Part shown: positions 16,678 through 23,489 of the stretch, piece after piece
Layout: each line of letters begins with the position of its first letter
Numbering within the stretch: the first letter of the stretch is position 1
Source of the DNA: JBGCEZ01 sp045106735
GTDB taxonomy: Bacteria; Planctomycetota; Phycisphaerae; Phycisphaerales; SM1A02
DNA length: 47,904 nt
Assembly (NCBI GenBank): GCA_045106735.1
Contig: JBGCEZ010000051.1
Span: 1-47,904 of the forward strand
Direction: 5' to 3'
Position numbers and translations under genes: made by a program
Notes under the pieces: model-generated
Seen by the model: only the letters and a program-made list of their open reading frames with translations
Database searches by the model: none
Told to the model about the DNA's origin: nothing

Positions 16678-17415
16678 ATGTCCAGCCCCAAGGCTTCCGG
16701 TCAGCCGCCGTACGAGCGTGTCGTCCTCAAGATCAGCGGGGAAGGATTCTGCAAGCCCGGCGGCTTTGGCATCGATACCGATGAACTCGCGGTGATCGCC
16801 GGCGAGATCCACGCGGCCGCCCAACTGGGCGTGCAGATCGCGGTGGTGGTTGGCGGCGGCAACATCATTCGTGGCGGTGAGTTGGCGAAGCAAGGCCGCA
16901 TCGATCAGTCGACGGCCGACTACATGGGCATGCTCGGCACGGTCATCAACGGCTTGGCCCTGAAGGAGAGCCTCGAACGCCTGGGCCAGCCCGCTCGCCT
17001 GATGTCGGCGATCGAAATTCCGGCCGTCAGCGAGCCCTTTATCCGCGGCCGGGCCATTCGGCACTTTGAGAAGGGCCGCGTGCTGGTCCTCGCGGCCGGC
17101 ATCGGCAACCCGTTTTTTACCACCGATACCTGTGCGGCCCTCCGCGGCACGGAACTCGGGGCCGACATCCTGCTCAAGGCCACCAAGGTCGACGGCGTCT
17201 ATTCGGCCGACCCCAACGTCGACCCGAATGCCACCCGCTACGAGAGCCTGAGCTTCTCGGAGGCCGTCGAGAAGCAATTGGGGGTCATGGACCTCACCGC
17301 CCTGACCATGTGCATGGAACGGCGACTTCCGGTCGTCGTCTTCCGATTCAAGGACGCCGGCAACATCCGCCGCGTTGTCTCGGGCGAGCGTGTCGGGACG
17401 CTGATCACCGCCTGA
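16678..17415 (+). CDS. pyrH: UMP kinase
   Basis: The 245-residue protein starts MSSPKASGQPPYERVVLKIS, with GGAG ten bases upstream; the longer open frame extending left is ignored. It is an amino-acid-kinase-fold enzyme. The nucleotide-binding start VVLKISGEGF, the glycine-rich VVVGGGNIIRG, the DYMGMLGTVINGLAL helix and TKVDGVYSADP all match bacterial PyrH. It phosphorylates UMP to UDP with ATP in the cytoplasm, is usually hexameric and is normally controlled by UTP and GTP. It precedes frr, as in most bacteria, but rpsB and tsf, often linked in the same cluster, are not here. Confidence 0.97.
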   Translation: MSSPKASGQPPYERVVLKISGEGFCKPGGFGIDTDELAVIAGEIHAAAQLGVQIAVVVGGGNIIRGGELAKQGRIDQSTADYMGMLGTVINGLALKESLERLGQPARLMSAIEIPAVSEPFIRGRAIRHFEKGRVLVLAAGIGNPFFTTDTCAALRGTELGADILLKATKVDGVYSADPNVDPNATRYESLSFSEAVEKQLGVMDLTALTMCMERRLPVVVFRFKDAGNIRRVVSGERVGTLITA

Positions 17416-17604
17416 ATCGACCAGGTCGACGGGGACCGATGGTCGCCGTCCCATGTTCCGGCCCTGATCCGATCACCCACCTGACGCCCGGCCATTCCTC
17501 AGGGTGAACCCGGCTCTTTCCAGCTATCATGCCCTGCAATGCCGGACGCGGCGGTGCGACGGGTCGTCGCGCGCCCGACGTCTGGACGTGGAAGGAACGT
17601 CAGC

Positions 17605-18168
17605 ATGTTGAAGGACATCGTCTCGAGTTGTGGCCAGCGGATGGACAAGACCGTGGGTTACTTCGAGTCGGAGCTCAAGGGCATCCGCACCGGACGGGCG
17701 TCGACCGCACTCATCGACCACGTCAAGGTCGACTACTACGGCTCCCCCACCGACCTCAATTCGCTCGCTGCGATCAGCACGCCCGAGGCGACCAAGCTGG
17801 TCGTCAAGCCCTTCGACCCGAGCGTGAAGCAGGAAATCGCCAAGGCCCTCGAGGGGGCAGATCTGGGTCTGAACCCCCAAATCGACGGCGACGCGATCTA
17901 CATGAGCGTCCCCGCTCCTTCCGCTGAACGGCGCAAGCAACTGGTCAACCAGGTCAAGAAAATGGCCGAGGATGCCCGGGTGGCGATCCGCAACGAGCGC
18001 CGGGACGCCCAGAAGCAGATCGACACCATGGCCAAGGACAAGGAAAGCGGCGTGTCGGAAGACGACGCCAAGCGTTCCAAGGACACGGTCGACGATCTGA
18101 CCAAGAGCCACACCAAGACGGTCGACGAACGACTCGAGAAGAAGACGGCCGAAATCGAGGACATCTGA
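17605..18168 (+). CDS. frr: Ribosome recycling factor
   Basis: The 187-residue protein (family about 185) starts MLKDIVSSCGQRMDKTV with AAGGA nine bases upstream. The family signature ELKGIRTGRASTALIDHVKVDYYGS is intact near residues 26-50, and the C-terminal helical hairpin (ERRKQLVNQVKKMAEDARVAIRN and onward) is full length. Together with EF-G the protein splits post-termination ribosomes. It lies 189 bases downstream of pyrH and is probably co-transcribed with it. The secreted beta-helix gene begins two bases after its stop codon. Confidence 0.97.
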   Translation: MLKDIVSSCGQRMDKTVGYFESELKGIRTGRASTALIDHVKVDYYGSPTDLNSLAAISTPEATKLVVKPFDPSVKQEIAKALEGADLGLNPQIDGDAIYMSVPAPSAERRKQLVNQVKKMAEDARVAIRNERRDAQKQIDTMAKDKESGVSEDDAKRSKDTVDDLTKSHTKTVDERLEKKTAEIEDI

Positions 18169-18170
18169 GC

Positions 18171-20462
18171 ATGCCGACCAGCCGAACGGGTCGCTCGCGT
18201 TTCGCCGGACGACTCGGCTTGGCGCTGGCGAGTGGAATCTGCGGGACGACGCTGGCCCAGGACGGCATCGTCGTGGTGGACCGGGACGACGTCGTGGTCA
18301 CCACCGACGCGATCGTCCAGTTCACCGGCGTGCCCATCCACGATGACGAAGGCGATGGCGTTCTTCGCATCGAGGGCGATGGCCTCGTCATCCGCCTGAT
18401 CGGCACGTTGGAAGGCGTGGGATTCGCCGGTGCGCCGGAGGATCGTGGCGGGACCGGCGTCGTCGTTCGCGGTGAACGAATCTCGATCGGCGGCGGCACG
18501 ATTCGCGGCTTCTCGGTCGGCCTGGACGCGGCGGCGTGCGATGAGCTGGCCGTCGTCGGCACCCGATTCGAAGACGGGCGCAGCCAGCGCCTCGACTCGA
18601 CCGTCGACGCGGAATTCGGTACGGACTGGCTCCGGCCGCACGCGAACGACGGCGGCGAGTGGGCCACGACGTACGGCGCGGCCCTGCGGGTGCGCGACGC
18701 ATCCTCCGTCAGCCTGCGGGAGATCGCCGTCCGCCGCTGGCAGAACGGCATCATGCTCGAGCGGGTCACGGACTCGATCGTCGCCGACTGCGATGCGAGT
18801 TTCTTGAGCGGCTGGGGGCTCGCCCTCTGGCGAAGCTCGAACAACCTCATCGCCCGCAATGCCTTTGACTTCTGCGTCCGCGGCTACAGCCACGAGGTCT
18901 ACAACCGCGGCCAGGATTCGGCCGGGCTCCTGATGTTCGAGGGCTGCCACAAGAACGCCATCGTGCGAAACAGCATCACCCACGGCGGCGACGGCATCTT
19001 TGCCTACAGCGGCCACGAGGCGACCGGCGAGGTGAACCCGCGCGACGACGCGGACTGGTACCGCACCACCGCCGGCCACCGCGGCAACCTGATCGCCGAG
19101 AACGACCTCTCGTACGCCGTCGCCCACGGCATTGAGTTGACGTTCGCCACCGACAACCGGATCACCCGCAATCGCATCATCGGCAACGGCATCACTGGCA
19201 TCTGGGGCGGCTACTCGCAGGACCTGATGATTGACGGCAACGAGTTCGCGGCCAACGGCGAGATGCCGGCCGGCGATGAACACGGGGCCATCAACATTGA
19301 AAACGGCGTGCGAGCGAGCATCGTCGTCAATCGCTTCCGGGGCGACTCGGTGGCGGTCCAGCTCTGGAACGAGTCCGGCGGCCCGCTTGACGCCCGGCCG
19401 TGGGTGAAGGCGACGGACGCTCGGTCGCGCGACCACGTCATCGGCGGCAACACGATCGAGCCGAGCCCGGATGCCGGCCCTCCGCTGCGGGTCCGCGACG
19501 CGGGACGCTTGTGGACGGATCTGGACGAGGGATCCATCGATGCCGACCCGGCGGCCACGGCGGCGCTCGCCCCATTGGACGGCGGCCCGGCGGGTCGCAC
19601 GGCCGCACCGGAGCGGCTCGATGTCGACGCCCTGATGACCGCTCGCGGGCTCTCCCGCGGTCCGGACCCTCGCGGCAATCGTGAGTCGCTCACCGGACGC
19701 CACGCGATCGTCATGGGCCCGTACGGACCGTGGGACCACGAAGCACCACTGCTTCGGCTGCTGCGAAAGCGCCCGCTTTTCGATGAATGGGAGATCCGGC
19801 AGCCCGGCCTCGGCATCGTCGATCCGGTGGACTTGCCGGAAGGAGCGATCGCGACCCAGGGCGACGTCCGGTTCACCGTCCGGCCGAATGGGATCGCGGT
19901 GCTTCCAGAAGTGCAGCCGGTCGTCAGTCCGTACCGGCTTCGCGTCAACGTCGACGGCCACCGCCTCGTGGACCGCGGGACGGTGATCCGATCCCAGTGG
20001 AACACGCTGGTCTTTCCGTGGCAGAACGACCCCATCGACAACTACGGCGGGTGGTTCAACGACTCGCAGCGCATGTCGATCGAGGTCCGCAATTTCTCGT
20101 TGGCCTACACCTTCGGATTCAACGGTCCTTCGGAGACCGGCATGGGCGCGACCGTCGCCCGGGCGAAGCTCGGCGTCGACCGGTTCGGGCTCCTCGCCCA
20201 CTCGGAGTTCGAATTCCCGCCCGGGCGCTGGCGAATCGTCACACGATCGGATGACGGCATCCGCGTCCGCGTGAACGAAGTCCTGGTGATCGAGGACTGG
20301 ACGATCCACGCGCCGCGGGTGAACACGTGGGAGTTCGAGTCGGACATCGCCATCTTCAAGACCATCGACGTCGAGTACTTCGAACGCGACGGATACGCAC
20401 TGTTGGACCTGAAGGTCGAGCCGGCCGACTGGGATTCCGTGCTCGGACCGAGCCCGTTCTGA
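18171..20462 (+). CDS. Secreted right-handed beta-helix protein with PA14-like C-terminus
   Basis: The protein has 763 residues, beginning two bases after the frr stop, with GAGG upstream in the frr end. A signal peptide ends near residue 29 (TTLAQ). Residues about 30-440 show parallel beta-helix repeats of the NosD/pectate-lyase type, with Asn-rich turns such as SSNNLIARNAF, HKNAIVRNSITH, TDNRITRNRIIGNGITG and DLMIDGNEF. The last 120 residues (FEFPPGRWRIVTRSDDGIRVRVNEVLVIEDW and on) resemble a PA14 carbohydrate-binding domain. Proteins of this shape bind or cleave polysaccharides outside the cell, but I see no certain catalytic set. Coupling to frr is probably only transcriptional. Confidence 0.82.
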   Translation: MPTSRTGRSRFAGRLGLALASGICGTTLAQDGIVVVDRDDVVVTTDAIVQFTGVPIHDDEGDGVLRIEGDGLVIRLIGTLEGVGFAGAPEDRGGTGVVVRGERISIGGGTIRGFSVGLDAAACDELAVVGTRFEDGRSQRLDSTVDAEFGTDWLRPHANDGGEWATTYGAALRVRDASSVSLREIAVRRWQNGIMLERVTDSIVADCDASFLSGWGLALWRSSNNLIARNAFDFCVRGYSHEVYNRGQDSAGLLMFEGCHKNAIVRNSITHGGDGIFAYSGHEATGEVNPRDDADWYRTTAGHRGNLIAENDLSYAVAHGIELTFATDNRITRNRIIGNGITGIWGGYSQDLMIDGNEFAANGEMPAGDEHGAINIENGVRASIVVNRFRGDSVAVQLWNESGGPLDARPWVKATDARSRDHVIGGNTIEPSPDAGPPLRVRDAGRLWTDLDEGSIDADPAATAALAPLDGGPAGRTAAPERLDVDALMTARGLSRGPDPRGNRESLTGRHAIVMGPYGPWDHEAPLLRLLRKRPLFDEWEIRQPGLGIVDPVDLPEGAIATQGDVRFTVRPNGIAVLPEVQPVVSPYRLRVNVDGHRLVDRGTVIRSQWNTLVFPWQNDPIDNYGGWFNDSQRMSIEVRNFSLAYTFGFNGPSETGMGATVARAKLGVDRFGLLAHSEFEFPPGRWRIVTRSDDGIRVRVNEVLVIEDWTIHAPRVNTWEFESDIAIFKTIDVEYFERDGYALLDLKVEPADWDSVLGPSPF

Positions 20463-20485
20463 CGGAAGCTGGTCCGGTCGAGGCG

Positions 20486-20530
20486 GTGCTGGTCGAGGAC
20501 GCGCTGGTCGAGGACGTACTGGCCAAGGTC
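20486..20530 (+). repeat. 15-bp tandem repeat in a convergent intergenic gap
   Basis: Three consecutive 15-bp units (GTGCTGGTCGAGGAC, GCGCTGGTCGAGGAC, GTACTGGCCAAGGTC) lie just after the beta-helix gene stop and before the rpoN 3' end. An earlier degenerate copy sits at 20466-20485. No gene uses it; no clear hairpin terminator was found in the 151-base gap. Confidence 0.7.
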
Positions 20531-20613
20531 ATTGCGATCGACGTCAGGGCGATCGGGATCGAGTTGGCCGAGATGGCCGTCCCCGACCTCGGGCCTCGGG
20601 TCTCGGACATTGA

Positions 20614-22119
20614 TCAGGCGTGCACCTTGCGGTGGCGAGCGGGCGGGATGTTGAGCTGCTGCCGGTACTTCACCACCGTGCGGCGGGCGATCGAGATGCC
20701 GCGTTCCTTGAGTGCCCCGGCCAGTGCCTCGTCGCTCATCGGCTTGCCCTTGTCTTCGCCGTCGATCAGCTCCTGCAGCGTGGCCCGAACCGCTTCCCAG
20801 CTCATGTCGCGGCCATCTTCGGATTGCGTGCCGCCGCTGAAGAAGCGGCGGAGCGGCACGATCCCGCGCGGCGTTTGCATCCACTTGTCGCTGACCGCCC
20901 GACTGACCGTGGCCACATGGATGCCGAGCTGATCGGCCACGTCGACCATCGGCAGCGGCCGAAGAGCCTGCGGACCATCATCGAACCACGCCCGCTGGTG
21001 GGCCACCACGATCGCGGCCACCCGTAGCAAGGTGCTGCGCCGTTGCCGAATCGCGTCCATGATCCACTGAGCGTTCTGCACGTTGCGGCCCACGAACTCG
21101 CGCGTGGTCTTTTCCTGCGCTTTGTCCCGAGCCATCTTGACGTACTCGTCGTTGAGCCGGAGCGACGGCAGTCGATCGCCGGCCACACGCGGGATGTACG
21201 CGTCGGCATCGTCGTCGTATTCAACGATGATGTCGGGGATGACGTGCGGAACCGAGACGTCGACAAGGTCCCGGCCGGGGCTGAGATTGAGGTTCCGCAT
21301 CAGGCGCATCGCGCCGTGGATGTCGTCGAGGCTCAAGTCGCCGGCCGCGGTGATGCGCGGCAAGCGGTTCTGCAGCATGTCCTCGTAGTGATCGCGAATC
21401 AGTGTCCGCACATCGTCCCACCGGGCGTCGGCTCGATCTTCGCGGGCTTCAATCGCCTCGACTTGGAGCAGAAGGCTTTCGCGGAGATCGCGAGCGGCCA
21501 TGCCCGGCGGTTCGAGCCATTGCTGGAGCGACTGGACCGATCGGCCGATGATCGCCTCGTCCAGCTCCAGGCCCGGAACCGCCGCCCACTGTTCGAGAAT
21601 CGCTTCGTCGGTCGTCGAGATGAAGCCGTCGGCGTCGACGTACCCGATCAGCAGTTCGCCGACGGCATGGACGTGCGGGTCGACCTCGGCCAAACGCCAC
21701 TGGTCAAGCAACTGCTCTTCGAGGCTTGCCCCGCGGGCGGCCACGTTGGCCATGGCGTCCATCTTGCCGTCGCGTTCGCCGGTTTCCCGGGCCGCTCGGG
21801 GCGGACCGCTCCAGGCGTCGTCGAGCATCTCGCCGTACGTGTCGTTCAGGTCGCCCAGGCGTTCAAAGTCTTCGGCCGAATCGGTGCTGCCGTCGCCAAC
21901 GACGAGCTCGCGTTCGCCTTCGACGGTCTCGGTTGCTTCGGGAGCCGCCTCGCCCTCGGCCTCCACCCGCTCCAGGGCGATGTTCGATTCCAGCTCCTGT
22001 TCAATTCGCTCCTCCAGCGCCACGAGCGGCATCTGCAGAATCTCCATCGACTGGATCATCCGCGGGGCCAGCTTCATCTGCTGGCCGATTCGCATCTGTT
22101 GGCTGGTGTCGAAACGCAT
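20614..22119 (-). CDS. rpoN: RNA polymerase sigma-54 factor
   Basis: The protein has 501 residues from ATG 22119 (a GTG directly in front is an alternative). Region I is glutamine-rich and typical (FDTSQQMRIGQQMKLAPRM, then IQSMEILQMPL). An acidic region II follows, then the core-binding and DNA-binding domains. The RpoN box reads ARRTVVKYRQQL near the C-terminus and is intact. Sigma-54 directs polymerase to -24/-12 promoters and needs AAA+ activators, none of which is in this window. It sits 65 bases downstream of recR on the same strand and may be the last gene of the dnaX-ybaB-recR cluster, although it could have its own promoter. Confidence 0.97.
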   Translation of the reverse strand: MRFDTSQQMRIGQQMKLAPRMIQSMEILQMPLVALEERIEQELESNIALERVEAEGEAAPEATETVEGERELVVGDGSTDSAEDFERLGDLNDTYGEMLDDAWSGPPRAARETGERDGKMDAMANVAARGASLEEQLLDQWRLAEVDPHVHAVGELLIGYVDADGFISTTDEAILEQWAAVPGLELDEAIIGRSVQSLQQWLEPPGMAARDLRESLLLQVEAIEAREDRADARWDDVRTLIRDHYEDMLQNRLPRITAAGDLSLDDIHGAMRLMRNLNLSPGRDLVDVSVPHVIPDIIVEYDDDADAYIPRVAGDRLPSLRLNDEYVKMARDKAQEKTTREFVGRNVQNAQWIMDAIRQRRSTLLRVAAIVVAHQRAWFDDGPQALRPLPMVDVADQLGIHVATVSRAVSDKWMQTPRGIVPLRRFFSGGTQSEDGRDMSWEAVRATLQELIDGEDKGKPMSDEALAGALKERGISIARRTVVKYRQQLNIPPARHRKVHA

Positions 22120-22184
22120 CACGCGACGGAGGCTTCCTGGTCAATGAGGGCCGAAAATGGCCGGCCAAAGGTCGACCGCGCGGA

Positions 22185-22826
22185 TCATGCGCCGTCCATG
22201 GGCCGGCGTCCACTCAATGCATCGGCCAGAACCGCCGGATTGGCGTACTCCAGTTGTGAACCGGCCGGCAAGCCGCGGGCCAAACGGGTCACCCGCACCG
22301 CCCGGCGGGCGAGTTCGTCGGCCAAATGAAGTGTGGTGCTGTCGCCTTCGAGCGTGGGATTGAGGCCCAGAATGACCTCCCGGACCGGTTCGCCGCGGCT
22401 GTTCTGCGCCGGATCGTCGATTCGGTCCAGCAGATCACGGATCGTGAGGTCCTCCGGTCGAACGCCGGCCAGGGCATCAAGTTCTCCGGTGAGCACGTGG
22501 TAGACGCCGCGGTAGAGCCCGGTCGCCTCCAGACTCAGTACATCACGCGGCTGCTCCACGACCATCACCACGGAAGCATCTCGCTTGGGCGAGGTGCACG
22601 TGCGGCACGGCAAGACGTCGGTCAGCATCAGGCAGATCGGGCACGCCTTGACCTGGTCCTTGACGTCTCGGATCGCGGTGGCCAGATGGTGGGCCCGCTC
22701 CGGGTCGGACTTGAGCAGGTGGAACGCGATGCGTTCGCCGCCCCGCCGGCCGATGCCGGGCAGGTCCATCAGCGCGGCGATCAGCCGCTCAACGGGTTCG
22801 GGATTGCCACCGGCGGTCTTGGCCAC
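22185..22826 (-). CDS. recR: Recombination mediator protein RecR
   Basis: I choose GTG 22826, with GGAG ten bases upstream, giving 213 residues against a family norm near 200; a longer frame to 22910 adds a basic, family-atypical tail. The helix-hairpin-helix segment (LPGIGRRGGERIAFHLL), the zinc-binding cysteines (CPIC and CRTC) and the Toprim domain (VMVVEQPRDVLSLEATGLYRGVYHVL) are all present, as is the C-terminal Walker-like region. RecR works with RecO, and often RecF, to load RecA onto gapped DNA. It follows ybaB and dnaX, the usual bacterial order. Confidence 0.97.
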   Translation of the reverse strand: MAKTAGGNPEPVERLIAALMDLPGIGRRGGERIAFHLLKSDPERAHHLATAIRDVKDQVKACPICLMLTDVLPCRTCTSPKRDASVVMVVEQPRDVLSLEATGLYRGVYHVLTGELDALAGVRPEDLTIRDLLDRIDDPAQNSRGEPVREVILGLNPTLEGDSTTLHLADELARRAVRVTRLARGLPAGSQLEYANPAVLADALSGRRPMDGA

Positions 22827-22937
22827 GACGAAAGTTCTCCGAAAATGCTGCGAGTCGCGGCGGCGGCGGCGGTGTGCGGTGTCTGGCGCAGTCGGTGTGC
22901 GGCGCGGCACGGGCGGTGCCCGCCGCGTCCGCGACGT

Positions 22938-23315
22938 TCAGCCGAGCATCCCACCAAGGCCGCCAGGAGGAACGGGCAACCCAAGGTCGTCCGCCGCTGC
23001 TTGCATGTGCTGTTCCGCCGCCTCGCGGGCTCGCGTGAGCGCCGCGTTGACCGCACCCGCGATCAACTCGCCCGCCATCTCGTGGTCGGCCGACTCCGGC
23101 GGCCCGATCAGCGCGGCCATCATGGCCGGATCGACCTCGACGGAGATCACCTTCATGGCTCCGGTGGCGGTGCACCGAACCGCGCCGCCGCCAGACTCGC
23201 CTTCGACGCGCACCGCCTCGAGCTGCCCTTTGATCTCCTCCATGCGGGCTTTCATCCGCGGAAGATCTTTCAGCAAACCGGCTACTTCTTTCATGCCGCG
23301 AAGGTTGTCAAACAT
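22938..23315 (-). CDS. ybaB: YbaB/EbfC family nucleoid-associated protein
   Basis: The 125-residue protein starts MFDNLRGMKEVAGLLKDLPRMK with GAGAG upstream. It has the family's long N-terminal helix, a small beta-sheet (AVRCTATGAMKVISVEVDP), the C-terminal helices, and a Gly-rich end (GGLGGMLG). YbaB proteins form dimers that bind and compact DNA. The gene sits between dnaX and recR, the near-universal arrangement, which supports the call. Confidence 0.95.
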   Translation of the reverse strand: MFDNLRGMKEVAGLLKDLPRMKARMEEIKGQLEAVRVEGESGGGAVRCTATGAMKVISVEVDPAMMAALIGPPESADHEMAGELIAGAVNAALTRAREAAEQHMQAAADDLGLPVPPGGLGGMLG

Positions 23316-23489
23316 GATCGCTCGCTCTCTGAAACTTGTCGGCCATCGCCGCCGACCGACACCGCGGCCCAACGGGCACGCACGCCCGGCCGCCCTTCCA
23401 TCGTACGCCGCAGCGGGTGGATCGGGCGTCGGCAATTTGGTTCATCGTCGCGGTCGTGGCGGGTTCGACCGGCCCCGCTGGAGACGGGT

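Noticed and set aside
17898..20309. 803-residue open frame on the minus strand opposite frr and the beta-helix gene
   Set aside because: It is antisense to a gene with clear family features. Its translation is rich in Val, Arg, Ala and Asp without domain signatures, as expected from GC-biased codon positions.
20463..20613. A small gene encoding VLVEDALVEDVLAKV-like sequence after the beta-helix gene
   Set aside because: The frame runs antisense into rpoN, and its regular pattern comes from a 15-bp repeat, not from a conserved protein.
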